Origin: GM7GCV1 sp965221105
GTDB lineage: Bacteria; Pseudomonadota; Gammaproteobacteria; Pseudomonadales; GM7GCV1
Direction: 5' to 3'
Length of the DNA stretch: 64,000 nt
NCBI GenBank assembly: GCA_965221105.1
Contig: OZ244871.1
Span: 1,984,001 to 2,048,000, forward strand
The notes under the pieces were generated by a model. That model was given only the letters and a program-made list of their open reading frames with translations, did not search any database and had not been told where the DNA came from. A program made the position numbers and the translations under genes. Shown here piece after piece: positions 53,776 to 63,323 of the stretch. The first letter of the stretch is position 1. The number at the start of each line of letters is the position of its first letter.

Positions 53776-54906
53776 TTGAATATCCCCATAGACCATCTGG
53801 ACCAACTCGCCGCCCAGGCTCGATCTGAAGACGAGGCTCTGCCAGCAGCAGAATCTGCCGGGCAGCGCATGGATCTCTGGGTGCCAACGGAGGCGGTCCA
53901 GATGTTCGAGCTTGAACTGCCCGCACTGCAGGGGCGCAAGCTGCAGGAGATGCTGCCCTGGCTGCTTGAGGAGAGACTGCTGAGTCCGCCCGACATCTTC
54001 GAATGTATCCTCGGTCCACCAACAGGTTCGCAGCAGTGGCTGGTCTACGTAGTGGAAAAGGCGCAGATAGCCCGATGGCTGTCCATATCCAGCGCATCGG
54101 GCATCGCGCCACAGCGGATGGCCCCGGATTTTCTTGCGCTTCCCCTTGAGGAAGGACGGTGGACCTTATATACCGAGAAGGGCAGGCTGCTGGTTCGCAC
54201 CGGTCAGTTCTCCGGCTTCGCAGCCCCCCTGGACATCGGCTGGCAGCAACTCGAATTGCTGCTTGCTCGGGAAGAGCAGATGCCGGGTTTGTCGCATCTC
54301 GATGCGACTGACACCGGCCTGCAGATACCAGAATTTTTCAGGGATCGCCTGGATACCCAGCATGGCCGGATTAATTGGACATTCTCCGAGTTGCCAGTGG
54401 ACGTCAATATCCTCCCGGTGCATTGCACGCCACGTGCAGGTCGTCCCTGGATGGTCTGGGTTCCGTCCCTGGCTGCGGCTGCCGTTCTCTGTGTCGCTGG
54501 TCTGACATATTTGAGTGCACAGTCCTGGACCTGGGAGCAGGAAATCGAAATACTTGAGGCGGGTGTTGCCCGGGCATACCAGGAACTCTTTGGTGAGGAT
54601 TTGGGAAGTGCCACAGAGAATGCTGTGGTGCGTGGTCAGGCGCATCTGGAGATGTTGCAGCATCAGTACCTGGTCACTCGGGCATCTCCGCTGGCAGAAC
54701 TCGCTGCGCTGGACAGGATATTGTCGACCTGCAGCAGCTGTTCGCTGATGAAGATATCCCAGACTGAACAAGGAACCGTTCTGAAATTGAGGTACACTGA
54801 ACAGATTCGCGCTCGTACTGCCGGCTTGGCTGGCTGGGATCTGGACTGGTCGGAACCTGACGAGCACGACTACAGTAGCCTCACTATCCAGAGGGCTGCG
54901 CCATGA
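53776..54906 (+). CDS. gspL: Type II secretion protein GspL
   Basis: 376 residues from a TTG at 53776. Cytoplasmic actin-like domain (ELPALQGRKLQEMLPWLLEE, LSPPDIFECILGPPTGSQQW), one membrane helix near residue 230 (MVWVPSLAAAAVLCVAGLTY) and a periplasmic ferredoxin-like part. It recruits GspE. ATGA overlap with gspM. Confidence 0.88.
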   Translation: MNIPIDHLDQLAAQARSEDEALPAAESAGQRMDLWVPTEAVQMFELELPALQGRKLQEMLPWLLEERLLSPPDIFECILGPPTGSQQWLVYVVEKAQIARWLSISSASGIAPQRMAPDFLALPLEEGRWTLYTEKGRLLVRTGQFSGFAAPLDIGWQQLELLLAREEQMPGLSHLDATDTGLQIPEFFRDRLDTQHGRINWTFSELPVDVNILPVHCTPRAGRPWMVWVPSLAAAAVLCVAGLTYLSAQSWTWEQEIEILEAGVARAYQELFGEDLGSATENAVVRGQAHLEMLQHQYLVTRASPLAELAALDRILSTCSSCSLMKISQTEQGTVLKLRYTEQIRARTAGLAGWDLDWSEPDEHDYSSLTIQRAAP

Positions 54907-55457
54907 AACTTTCTGGCCTGGCGGAACAGGTGAAAGGTGTCGGGCACTGGTGTGAGGAACGCTGGATCGGGCTGGCACACCGCGACCGGCGCATGCTGGG
55001 TTTTGCCACACCCATTATTCTGATGCTTGCGCTGTACCTGGTGCTGGTCGAACCCATAGTTGCCCGATACTCTGAGATTCGAGCAGAGCGTGACCGTCTT
55101 GGAGAGGCGCTGGTCTGGCTCTATGAACAGGCAGAGCTGGTAGATCGCACCCAGAACAGTTGCCGCAGGCAACGACTGGTTAGGCCGGGCCGGGATCAGG
55201 ATCTCGGTGCCTTCGCCACCAGTATCGCCAAAAGCCAGGGGCAGCGCCCCACTGTTCGTGTTCTGGGCGCACACAGTCTCAGTGTCAACCTCGAGAATGC
55301 CCCGGGCTCAGCGGTGCTCAGACTGCTGGAAGCATACGCTTGTCATGGATTTACACTCGATCAACTGGAACTGGTTCGGGCGACGCCGGATTCGCCGAGG
55401 GTGATAGTTGACGTCAGGCTCGCTGCTGCAGATTTTGTGCGGAGCACGACTCGATGA
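54903..55457 (+). CDS. gspM: Type II secretion protein GspM
   Basis: 184 residues with one helix (MLGFATPIILMLALYLVLVE) and a periplasmic ferredoxin-like domain. Its early Trp-rich cytoplasmic part (CEERWIGLAHRDRRM) and IRAERDRLGEALVWLYEQAE coiled coil are typical. Binds GspL. Overlaps both neighbours by four bases. Confidence 0.85.
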   Translation: MKLSGLAEQVKGVGHWCEERWIGLAHRDRRMLGFATPIILMLALYLVLVEPIVARYSEIRAERDRLGEALVWLYEQAELVDRTQNSCRRQRLVRPGRDQDLGAFATSIAKSQGQRPTVRVLGAHSLSVNLENAPGSAVLRLLEAYACHGFTLDQLELVRATPDSPRVIVDVRLAAADFVRSTTR

Positions 55458-56191
55458 ATCTCCGTGTACTTGTCGTGGGTTGCGGCTCGATACTGGTTGT
55501 AGCGCTTCTGGCGCTGGTTAGCCTGCCGCTGTCCCTGCTTCTGGCCGGGCGACCCGATGTGCCAGAACATACGGACATTAGCCAATCAACCCTGCTGCGC
55601 GGCAAGCTCTGGGTTCAGTTGTGGCCGCTACCGGGTCTGGCGCGTGTCAGCTACCGCTGGTGTCCGGGATTATCGCCACTGGCCTGGTGTGTGGATGCGT
55701 CCTCCGGATCGGCGCACGCCAGCGGGCGGTTTGGTGTTACCGGCCTCAACAGCCTCAGAGTATCAAGTGCAGAAGTCTCTGGACTGGAGTTCAAACACCT
55801 GGGGCTGGGTGCCGGGATCGTCGACGCGCGGCTTGGTGGAAGCGTGGATCAGGTCGAGATTCAACTGGGCGATTGTGCGACAGGCGCTGTCACCCGGCTG
55901 GAGGCGCAACTTGCCTCTTCGGATGTGCAGATTTTTGGGCACTCAACCGGCGCACATCGTGTGACCCTGACGACAGACAGTGCGGGCATCAGCGGCACAT
56001 TGGAGGGCAGCGCTATTGGTGGGTCCATGGAGTATAGGCCAGACACTATGGAGTACAGCGTATCAGGCACACTTGACGTTTCCGATGAGGTCGCAGATCT
56101 GGTGGGCTCCATGTTGGAACCACTTGGAGACAATCGTTTTGCCTGGAATTTAAGCGGTCGCGCGCACTGTAGAGGTGTGTCGGAGTCGTGA
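55454..56191 (+). CDS. gspN: Type II secretion protein GspN
   Basis: 245 residues, one N-terminal helix (VVALLALVSLPLSLLLAG) and a periplasmic beta-rich domain with LRGKLWVQLWPLPGLARVSY. GspN is an accessory part absent from many systems; its role is unclear. It is here between M and C. Confidence 0.82.
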   Translation: MNLRVLVVGCGSILVVALLALVSLPLSLLLAGRPDVPEHTDISQSTLLRGKLWVQLWPLPGLARVSYRWCPGLSPLAWCVDASSGSAHASGRFGVTGLNSLRVSSAEVSGLEFKHLGLGAGIVDARLGGSVDQVEIQLGDCATGAVTRLEAQLASSDVQIFGHSTGAHRVTLTTDSAGISGTLEGSAIGGSMEYRPDTMEYSVSGTLDVSDEVADLVGSMLEPLGDNRFAWNLSGRAHCRGVSES

Positions 56192-57096
56192 ATACCAGAC
56201 TATCAGCATGTGCCTCTTTCGGATCAGCCTTCGTCATGGGGCTGGTGTCCGTCAGCGGGAGAAGATGGATATTCGGCCTGCTGGTCGCGGCTTCGGTACT
56301 GACTGTTCTGGCGGCGGTTCGGGTGCTCCTGCTGCCAGCGCCGGTTATCGCCGATACCCGGCTGATCGAGCCCGCGGCGATCCCCCACCTGCGCTGGAAC
56401 TGGTTTCCTGCAGCGCGGCAGGCAGTACCTGTTGTGGAGGCCGGACTTCAGCAGGATTCCAGTCAATTGCCCCGGGCAAGCATCGATGCTGAGTTACTGG
56501 GAACCCTGATTTCGACAGAAGGCGCGTACGCAGCTATTTCCACCAGGAGCCGCCCCGATGGCGTATACCGCGAGGGCGATCGGATTGACGGAAGCTTCAT
56601 CCTGGATGAAATCCGGGCTGATCGCGTGATTGTCCTCCAGGGTGGTGTGCGCCAGCAGATTCCCCTCAATGACCTGGAGCATGCAACAGCCGAGAGAGTG
56701 GGCAGAATCGACGCATCTCGTGAGCCTCTGATCGAGGTGAACACTCCCCCGGGCACTGGATCGAGCGCTGTCAATCTGGGTGAGGTGCTGGCAAACATGG
56801 TTTCCGCCCCCCGGATCGAACAGCTCGCCGGAGGAGGTCAGGGTTTCCGCCTTTCGGGTCTGTCGGAGAGCGCACTGGAACTGACCGATCTGCGGGAGGG
56901 AGATCTGGTCATAGCAGTCAATGGCCTTGCTATTGATGAGATCATGACGAACACTTCTCAGCACCGGGCTCTCTCCCAGGCAACCAGTTTGCCGGTTACG
57001 GTGCTGCGGGACGAAGAGCAGGTTGAGTTAGTTGTGAATGCGGCCAGCCTGGCGGCACGGATTCCCGCCCGGCTCCGGGCCGGACAGGTTCAATAG
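56188..57096 (+). CDS. gspC: Type II secretion protein GspC
   Basis: 302 residues: cytoplasmic N-terminus, one helix (IFGLLVAASVLTVLAAVRVL), a homology region (ASIDAELLGTLISTEGAYAA, YREGDRIDGSFILDEIRADR) and a C-terminal PDZ domain (GFRLSGLSESALELTDLREG, DLVIAVNGLAIDE). It links the inner platform with the secretin and probably selects substrates. GTG start overlapping the gspN stop. Confidence 0.87.
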   Translation: MNTRLSACASFGSAFVMGLVSVSGRRWIFGLLVAASVLTVLAAVRVLLLPAPVIADTRLIEPAAIPHLRWNWFPAARQAVPVVEAGLQQDSSQLPRASIDAELLGTLISTEGAYAAISTRSRPDGVYREGDRIDGSFILDEIRADRVIVLQGGVRQQIPLNDLEHATAERVGRIDASREPLIEVNTPPGTGSSAVNLGEVLANMVSAPRIEQLAGGGQGFRLSGLSESALELTDLREGDLVIAVNGLAIDEIMTNTSQHRALSQATSLPVTVLRDEEQVELVVNAASLAARIPARLRAGQVQ

Positions 57097-57106
57097 GAGC
57101 GTATTG

Positions 57107-59080
57107 ATGAGCCGGATAGGCAGGATAGGCAAGAATCAGAAGTCCTTGAAAACACCCCTGTACCCAGTGAGTGTCGCTGCTCTGCTGGTTGTGCTCGCGA
57201 CCGGATTATTGCCCTCAGCCGTGCATGCCGAGAGCGTGAGTATCAATTTCCGCGAAGCGGACATTCGCAGTGTGCTCGAGGCTGTGGCAGAGGTCACTGG
57301 CAAGTCTTTTGTTCTGGACCCGCGGGTCAAAGGCAAGATTACCATCATTTCGCCGGAGCCGATTGAATCTGAAATGCTGTACGAGGCGGTTCTTTCGGCT
57401 CTGCAGGTGCAGGGTTTTCAGGCGGTAGACGATGGCGCAATTATTCGGGTAGTTCCCTTCTCCCAGAGCTTTCAGGTGCCCAAGGGTGCCCCCGGTTCGG
57501 AACTCCAGACCCGGGTTATTCGGGTCGATCATGTCAAGGCGACTGAGTTGTTGCCCGTACTCAAGCCCATGATGAGCAGGGGTTCGCTGTTGCAGGCCTA
57601 CGACGCCGGCAACAATCTGGTGGTGACCGACCTGGTGTCCCAGATCAATCAACTCGAAGAGGTTCTCGCGGAAATCGATGTGCCGGAGCAGTCGGCGGTG
57701 GAAGTGATTAACCTCAGTCATGTTTCTGCTGGAGAAGCCTTGCATATCGCGTCCCAGATGAAGAGCGTGCAGCAGCACAACCTCAGCATCGTTGAAGATT
57801 CGTTCAACAACCGGGTGATTGTGGGAGGGCCGCTTGCCGGGCGTGCGGCATTTCGTCGCATGCTCAGATCGCTCGATGTGCCTACTGATGAGCAGGGCAG
57901 GGTCGAGGTGATCTATCTCAACTATTCCAAAGCCGAGGACATCAAGCCCATTCTTGACGGCATGCTGGAATCCGAAACTTTTCTGAGGAGTGCGGGCGAG
58001 GGAGGGGGTGCGGCAAACGTCGGACCAACCTACCGCATTGAGGCCGAGGCGGACAACAACGCTTTGGTGATTGCAGCATCGGCCGCAGGGATCAAGCAGA
58101 TTCGGAATGTGGTGCGCAAACTGGACCGCCCGCGACCGCAGGTTCTGATTGAAGTGATCATTGCAGAGGTATCCGAAGATCAGGCAGACCGCCTCAATAC
58201 CCAGCTGGTCGGTGCCAGCCGGGATACGGGTGGCTTCCTGACCAACTTCGACAACTTGATTCCGACCCTGCTTGGTGCGGCCGCGGATCTTCGGATTACC
58301 GATACTGAGTTGGCAGGTCTCGGCGAGGTTGCCGGTACCGGTGCCTTTATTGGGGCGGGGAACTTTGATTCAGACGAGGGTGAAGGGATAGGGCTGGTTA
58401 TCGAAGCGCTGCGAACTGATACGCGCACGACCATTTTGTCCGCACCTTCCGTAGTTACCCTGGATAACGAGGAGGCGGAACTCAATGTTGGCCAGGAAGT
58501 TCCCTTTATTACCGGGAGTTTTACCAGCACGAACAATGCCTCTACCAATCCCTTTCAGACAATCGAGCGCGAGGAAGTCGGGGTCAAGCTCAAGGTGGTT
58601 CCCCAGATCAATGAGGGTAACGCGGTGCGCCTGGAAATTGAGCAGGAGTCTTCCAGCATCGCCACGACCACAACAAATCAGGCCACCGCGGATGTGGTCA
58701 CCAACAAAAGCACCATTGCGACCAATGTCATGGTCGGCGATGGCGAAATACTGGTGCTTGGTGGCCTGATGGACGGCCAGTTTGCAAACAGCGAGAGCAA
58801 GGTGCCACTGCTCGGTGACATCCCCCTGCTGGGACATCTCTTCAAATCCAGCAACAACAGTGACAACCAAGGCGTTCTCATGATGTTCATCCGCCCTACG
58901 ATACTGAGCTCGCCAGCACACAGTCGCAGCGTGACAGCTGACCGGTTCGAATACCTGCGGGTGCACGAAATTGAAGCCCAGGTTCAGGGCGAAGGTGCGG
59001 TTCAGACCTTTATAGATGGCTTTGAAGCTCAACTCCAGTCGGATGAGCCTGGTGATGAGCCCGTTTCCGGGCCGGAATAA
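57107..59080 (+). CDS. gspD: Type II secretion secretin GspD
   Basis: 657-residue outer-membrane secretin. ATG 57107 has AGGAG eight bases upstream; a longer frame overlaps gspC and is rejected. Signal peptide ends LLPSAVHA. N0 domain (INFREADIRSVLEAVAEVTG), N1-N3 domains (PGSELQTRVIRVDHVKATEL, VEVINLSHVSAGEALHIASQ, RVEVIYLNYSKAEDIKPILD) and the secretin core (LNVGQEVPFITGSF, GVKLKVVPQINEGNAVRLEI, LGGLMDG ... KVPLLGDIPLLGHLFK). Targeting may need a pilotin not seen here, or the GspA/B pair. Confidence 0.95.
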   Translation: MSRIGRIGKNQKSLKTPLYPVSVAALLVVLATGLLPSAVHAESVSINFREADIRSVLEAVAEVTGKSFVLDPRVKGKITIISPEPIESEMLYEAVLSALQVQGFQAVDDGAIIRVVPFSQSFQVPKGAPGSELQTRVIRVDHVKATELLPVLKPMMSRGSLLQAYDAGNNLVVTDLVSQINQLEEVLAEIDVPEQSAVEVINLSHVSAGEALHIASQMKSVQQHNLSIVEDSFNNRVIVGGPLAGRAAFRRMLRSLDVPTDEQGRVEVIYLNYSKAEDIKPILDGMLESETFLRSAGEGGGAANVGPTYRIEAEADNNALVIAASAAGIKQIRNVVRKLDRPRPQVLIEVIIAEVSEDQADRLNTQLVGASRDTGGFLTNFDNLIPTLLGAAADLRITDTELAGLGEVAGTGAFIGAGNFDSDEGEGIGLVIEALRTDTRTTILSAPSVVTLDNEEAELNVGQEVPFITGSFTSTNNASTNPFQTIEREEVGVKLKVVPQINEGNAVRLEIEQESSSIATTTTNQATADVVTNKSTIATNVMVGDGEILVLGGLMDGQFANSESKVPLLGDIPLLGHLFKSSNNSDNQGVLMMFIRPTILSSPAHSRSVTADRFEYLRVHEIEAQVQGEGAVQTFIDGFEAQLQSDEPGDEPVSGPE

Positions 59081-59104
59081 GGGCGCGTTACGGGGCCAGG
59101 TTCT

Positions 59105-60844
59105 GTGTATCTGAGTCACTATGGGCTGGAGCGGGAGCCCTTCACTATTGCTCCCGACCCGCGGTTTCTCTACCCGAGTCCGCAGCACCGTCAGGCACTG
59201 GCACATCTCAAGTATGGTCTGGACAGGGAGGGCGGCTTTATCTTGCTCACCGGTGAGGTTGGTACTGGCAAGACCACGCTGACTCGCCTTCTTCTCGAGC
59301 AGCTCCCCGGCAATGTGCGGGTGGCCTATATCCTCAATGCAAAGCTGGACACTCTGGATGTGCTTGGAAGCTTCTGTCAGGAATTGGGTCTGGATCGGCC
59401 CCGGGACACATCGGTAAAAAGCCTGATTGACAGTGTCAATCGTGATCTGCTTGACGCTCACGCCCAAAACAAAAAAACATTGCTGGTTGTGGAGGAGGCG
59501 CAGAATCTCGATCCCGATGTTCTGGAAACCCTCAGGCTGCTGACCAATCTTGAAACCAATACCGCCAAACTTCTGCACATTCTGCTGGTTGGTCAGCCCG
59601 AACTGCTTGATCTGCTTGGCCGCGGGGATCTGCGGCAACTCAATCAACGCGTGGTATCACGCTTTCACCTTGAGCCCCTCAGCCTCGCGGAAACGTCCAA
59701 CTACCTCAATCACCGGATGCGTCGGGGCGGGTGCAATCGCCAGGTATTTGATGGTCCTGTGGTCAAGGCACTCTACAGGCGGTCAGGTGGCATCCCGCGG
59801 GTATTGAACCAGCTGGCTGAGCGAAGTCTGCTGGGTGCGTATGCCGACAATGTGCCCAAGCCAACGACACAGATCGTCCGCTGTGCGAGCCGGGAGGTGC
59901 TTGGCGAGAAACCGAACTCCAGGGCGGACACAGATGCTCCCGGCAAAGCTGGTACAGGGACGCGTGTCCTTGGCCTGTTCCTCCTGGCTGTCCTGAGTAC
60001 GCTGGCGCTCGCCATGTTTGCACTCCAGGACAGGCCGTCCCCCGAAGTTGGAACAATTCCACTCATGCACAATACAGCCGGTGATGCTGGTCCCAGTGAC
60101 CCGGATCAAGGCGGATCATCTCTCTCCGCCTCATCCGATGACGCAGGGATGACTGCGACTCCGGTTGGCGAAAACAACAGTGTCGACGTGCAGGTGTCAT
60201 CGCCTGCGGCAGAGATCACCACTGGGCTCAGTGCGGTTCAGCAACTACTGGCAGCCTGGCATCTTGAACCCGGTGGCGTGGTCACAGGCGCGCAGCTGTG
60301 TGATTCCCTGGTGCTGGAAGACCTGGATTGTCGGACTGACCTGGGTCAGACACTCGATGACATCAGGCAGATCAATCGTCCCGGTCTGGTCACTGTGGCA
60401 GAGTCCGCCGAAAGCAGGACACTCTACCTGGTCGAGTCGATCAGGCAAGACGGCGCTTCCCTGAGCAATTCGAGCGGGAAAAGATTTATGAAATGGGAGG
60501 AACTTGAGCGCGCCTGGGATGGTGGTTTTACCTATTTATGGAGGCCTCCGGCAGGGTACAGAACTGCGCTGTATCAGGGAATGGACAACGCTGATCTGGT
60601 GCGCTGGGTACAAGCCCGATTGGGAGAAATTAACCCGGATTACGAAACCATCATCAGCGGAGGCCTGTATTCCCGCGCAATTGCCCAGGCAGTTGCGGAA
60701 TTTCAGCGCGATCAGTCGCTCGTCGCCGACACTGTTCTGGGACCGCGAACGCTGATGCGATTGATGGAGCAGGGCAATCAATCTCTCTCTGAACCGAGGC
60801 TCGCAGGCTCAGGTGTTTCTGATTTCGGAGACGCAGAGGAATAA
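59105..60844 (+). CDS. gspA: ExeA/GspA-type ATPase with peptidoglycan-binding domain
   Basis: 579 residues from GTG 59105. Cytoplasmic AAA domain (FILLTGEVGTGKTTLTRLLL Walker A, KTLLVVEEAQNLDPDVLETL Walker B), a membrane helix near residue 290 (VLGLFLLAVLSTLALAMFAL), and a periplasmic peptidoglycan-binding domain near the end (SGGLYSRAIAQAVAEFQRDQ, SLVADTVLGPRTLMRLME). In Aeromonas and Vibrio, GspA with GspB lets the secretin assemble through the wall. Confidence 0.9.
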   Translation: MYLSHYGLEREPFTIAPDPRFLYPSPQHRQALAHLKYGLDREGGFILLTGEVGTGKTTLTRLLLEQLPGNVRVAYILNAKLDTLDVLGSFCQELGLDRPRDTSVKSLIDSVNRDLLDAHAQNKKTLLVVEEAQNLDPDVLETLRLLTNLETNTAKLLHILLVGQPELLDLLGRGDLRQLNQRVVSRFHLEPLSLAETSNYLNHRMRRGGCNRQVFDGPVVKALYRRSGGIPRVLNQLAERSLLGAYADNVPKPTTQIVRCASREVLGEKPNSRADTDAPGKAGTGTRVLGLFLLAVLSTLALAMFALQDRPSPEVGTIPLMHNTAGDAGPSDPDQGGSSLSASSDDAGMTATPVGENNSVDVQVSSPAAEITTGLSAVQQLLAAWHLEPGGVVTGAQLCDSLVLEDLDCRTDLGQTLDDIRQINRPGLVTVAESAESRTLYLVESIRQDGASLSNSSGKRFMKWEELERAWDGGFTYLWRPPAGYRTALYQGMDNADLVRWVQARLGEINPDYETIISGGLYSRAIAQAVAEFQRDQSLVADTVLGPRTLMRLMEQGNQSLSEPRLAGSGVSDFGDAEE

Positions 60845-60855
60845 GGGAGGAGAGC

Positions 60856-61404
60856 GTGTCCTATATTCTCAGCGCACTCAAGAAAGCTGAAAAGGAGCGC
60901 AGGCGTGATCGCGTGATCGATCTGGACCGGCTGCATGAATCCGACTGGAATGAAACGGAGTCGGATCAGGCGAGGTCGGTACCGGTTTTCAGAGTGGTCC
61001 TGGCCTCAGTCGTGCTGCTGTGCCTGATAATATCCGGCTGGGTCGCCACACAGGTTTTTCGGGCGGATGAGCCGGTGGGGTCGGGCACTGATTCAGACCT
61101 GGCGATTGAGGGTGTACCGGTCACCTCCACGCCTGATTCTGCCGGTGCTGGTGCATTTGCGACACAACCGGAACCGGCAACCGGGCGTAATCCCCGGCCA
61201 GATCCTGGGACGCAGTTGCCACCACTGCCACATTTTTCCGGTCATATGTATTTCGCTGAACAGGCTCAACTCAGCCGAGTATTTTCGGGTGGGGCAACCT
61301 ACCGCCAGGGCGAGTACATTGGTGAATATCAGATACGGGCAATCGACAGACGGGAGGTGGTGCTGGTCTATGCCGGAAACGAGTACTCGGTCCCCCTGAA
61401 CTGA
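60856..61404 (+). CDS. gspB: Type II secretion assembly protein GspB
   Basis: 182 residues from GTG. N-terminal SYILSALKKAEKERRRD is the GspB signature; helix VVLASVVLLCLIISGWVA; Pro-rich linker; C-terminal small beta domain (VFSGGATYRQGEYIGEYQIR). It pairs with GspA. Last gene of the operon, converging on npr 27 bases away; no prepilin peptidase (gspO) is in the cluster. Confidence 0.85.
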   Translation: MSYILSALKKAEKERRRDRVIDLDRLHESDWNETESDQARSVPVFRVVLASVVLLCLIISGWVATQVFRADEPVGSGTDSDLAIEGVPVTSTPDSAGAGAFATQPEPATGRNPRPDPGTQLPPLPHFSGHMYFAEQAQLSRVFSGGATYRQGEYIGEYQIRAIDRREVVLVYAGNEYSVPLN

Positions 61405-61430
61405 TCAGGCGTGTGCTGCGCGTTTTCGGG

Positions 61431-61703
61431 TTATTCATCTTCGTCAAATTTATCGGCAAAGAGCTGCAGGATTTTTGCGCTAGCCTCCTGCTCATCTTCA
61501 CCGTCGACACGAAGCCAGAGGTGCGATCCAATACCGACCGCTAACAACATCAGCCCCATGATACTTTTGCAGTCAACCAGGTTCTCCGCGTCCTTGCCGA
61601 TCTCAATGTTGCTGGCAAACTGGCCGGCAAGTTGCGCCAGTTTGGAAGCCGCCCGGGCGTGCAGCCCCAGCTTGTTGACGACATCGACCCGGGTTTCGAT
61701 CAC
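61431..61703 (-). CDS. npr: Nitrogen-PTS phosphocarrier NPr
   Basis: 90-residue HPr-like protein. The phosphorylated His is in VVNKLGLHARAASKLAQLA and the Ser-containing region is CKSIMGLMLLAVGIGSHL. It passes phosphate from PtsP to PtsN. Its ATG overlaps the rapZ stop by four bases. Confidence 0.93.
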   Translation of the reverse strand: MIETRVDVVNKLGLHARAASKLAQLAGQFASNIEIGKDAENLVDCKSIMGLMLLAVGIGSHLWLRVDGEDEQEASAKILQLFADKFDEDE

Positions 61704-62566
61704 TGCAGGTCCCTGTGTCGCACCAGTACGTTTTCATAGCGGCGGTGAAAATATTCGTAGAGTTTTTCAGCCAGGAATACCGAGCGGTGCTTCCCGCCGG
61801 TGCAGCCAATGGCCACCGTGAGGTAACTGCGGTTGCCACTGAAAATCCGGGGAATCCACTGATCGAGATACACCTGAATGCTCGCCTGCATGGCAGCGAC
61901 TTCGTTCTGGTTGGCAAGGTAATCGATAACTGCCTGGTCCTTGCCGGTGAGGGGTCTCAGCTCCGGTATCCAGTGCGGGTTGGACAGGCAGCGGACATCG
62001 AACAGGTAATCCGCAGAAGAGGGCACACCGTATTTAAAACCAAAGGATTGAATGACCAGCTGCTGGGTGACCGTGGATTCAAGGCTCAGCTGGGTGCGCA
62101 GCAATTGTTGCAACTCGTAGTGCGTCAACTGGTCCGTGTTGATGGTCAGGTCCGAAACTTCGGAGATTTCTGACAACAGCCCGGATTCCCGCGCCAAGGC
62201 TTCCGCCAGCGTCACCTCGTTGCTGGTCAGCGGATGTTTGCGTCGAGTCTCGCTGAACCGCTTGACCAGCTCTTCAGTGGAAGCATCGAGAAAAATAATC
62301 TGCCAGCGCTGGCTGGGAACGCTTTGCAGAAGATCAGGTATACGTTCAAGGTCAGTGGAGGGCGTTCTCACATCGACCGCTACGGCTAGCCCGCGAGTGC
62401 CAGATGAGCTGTGTTGCATGGTTGCCAGATCAGGCAGGAACTCGGCAGGCAGGTTATCAACACAGCAGAAGCCGGCATCCTCCAGCGTGTTCAGGGCTGC
62501 ACTTTTACCCGACCCCGATCTGCCACTGATCAGGATAAGTCGCTCGGGTGCGTCTGACAGGCTCAT
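61700..62566 (-). CDS. rapZ: RNase adaptor protein RapZ
   Basis: 288 residues. Walker A LILISGRSGSGKSAALNTLE, then VDVRTPSTDLERIPDLL with IIFLDASTEELVKRFSETRR, and the C-terminal domain ending AIGCTGGKHRSVFLAEKLYE. In E. coli it controls GlmZ decay and so glucosamine-6-phosphate synthesis; whether GlmZ exists here is unknown. Overlaps both neighbours. Confidence 0.94.
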   Translation of the reverse strand: MSLSDAPERLILISGRSGSGKSAALNTLEDAGFCCVDNLPAEFLPDLATMQHSSSGTRGLAVAVDVRTPSTDLERIPDLLQSVPSQRWQIIFLDASTEELVKRFSETRRKHPLTSNEVTLAEALARESGLLSEISEVSDLTINTDQLTHYELQQLLRTQLSLESTVTQQLVIQSFGFKYGVPSSADYLFDVRCLSNPHWIPELRPLTGKDQAVIDYLANQNEVAAMQASIQVYLDQWIPRIFSGNRSYLTVAIGCTGGKHRSVFLAEKLYEYFHRRYENVLVRHRDLQ

Positions 62567-63036
62567 GGTATGCCCTTGGCCCGGGGTTCACCGCACATGG
62601 TGGCGCAGAGCTCGTCGGGCGTTTCGGCAGCCCGCAGTGCGTTCCGGGTATCTGCATCGGACAGCTGTGCCGCAACTGCTGCAAGGGTATCCAGATGCTC
62701 CTGCTGGGCCTCACCGGTTACCAGAAGAAACGCCAGAATATCGACAGGTTTTTGATCGGGTGCGTCAAATTCCAGCGGTACAGCAAGCTGCACCAGCATT
62801 CCCGTGCTTTCCAGACCCCCGCCCTTGATTCGGCAGTGTGGAACGGCGACTCCTTCACCCAGACCAGTTGAACCCAGACGCTCGCGCGCAGTGAGTGCGT
62901 CAAATATCTGATCAGATGTCAGGTCTGGATGGTGTCGGACAAGATGCTGGGAAACGGTTTCAAACAAGCGCTTTTTACTCCTGCTCTCATGGTGCGCCAG
63001 ACTGAGAGCAGGAGAAAATAACTGCGAGAGGTGCAT
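62563..63036 (-). CDS. ptsN: PTS IIA-like nitrogen regulatory protein PtsN
   Basis: 157 residues, EIIA-Ntr. The active His is in GEGVAVPHCRIKGG; DILAFLLVTGEAQQEHLDTL follows. Regulates K+ transport and nitrogen-related functions by its phosphorylation state. ATG overlaps the hpf stop at one base. Confidence 0.93.
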   Translation of the reverse strand: MHLSQLFSPALSLAHHESRSKKRLFETVSQHLVRHHPDLTSDQIFDALTARERLGSTGLGEGVAVPHCRIKGGGLESTGMLVQLAVPLEFDAPDQKPVDILAFLLVTGEAQQEHLDTLAAVAAQLSDADTRNALRAAETPDELCATMCGEPRAKGIP

Positions 63037-63323
63037 TAGTGATTTCGGTGTTTCTCTTTGTACTTGATGAGTTGACGATCCAGTTTGTCAGCCATGAGGT
63101 CAATGGCAGTGTACAGATCTTCGGATTCAGAGTTTGCAAACAGGTCGGCACCCGAGATATGCAGGGTCGCTTCAGCTTTTTGTTGCAGTTTGTCAACGGA
63201 GAGTATGACGTGGGTGTTGGTGATTCTATCGTGGTGGCGTTCGAGGCGGGAAAATTTGTTGGTAACGTAGTCGCGCAGTGCTTCGGTAACATCAATATGA
63301 TGTCCACTGATAGTGAGCTGCAT
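63036..63323 (-). CDS. hpf: Ribosome hibernation promoting factor
   Basis: 95-residue short HPF (YhbH). MQLTISGHHIDVTEALRDYV and HIDIDVT-like core with NTHVILSVDKLQQKAEATLH are family marks. AAGGAGTGATTT precedes the ATG, a strong ribosome site. First of hpf-ptsN-rapZ-npr. The usual upstream rpoN is missing from the window. Confidence 0.93.
   Translation of the reverse strand: MQLTISGHHIDVTEALRDYVTNKFSRLERHHDRITNTHVILSVDKLQQKAEATLHISGADLFANSESEDLYTAIDLMADKLDRQLIKYKEKHRNH

Noticed and set aside
58370..59647. 425-codon minus-strand frame opposite gspD and gspA
   Set aside because: Antisense shadow: both plus-strand genes are certain, and the translated frame shows no domain structure.
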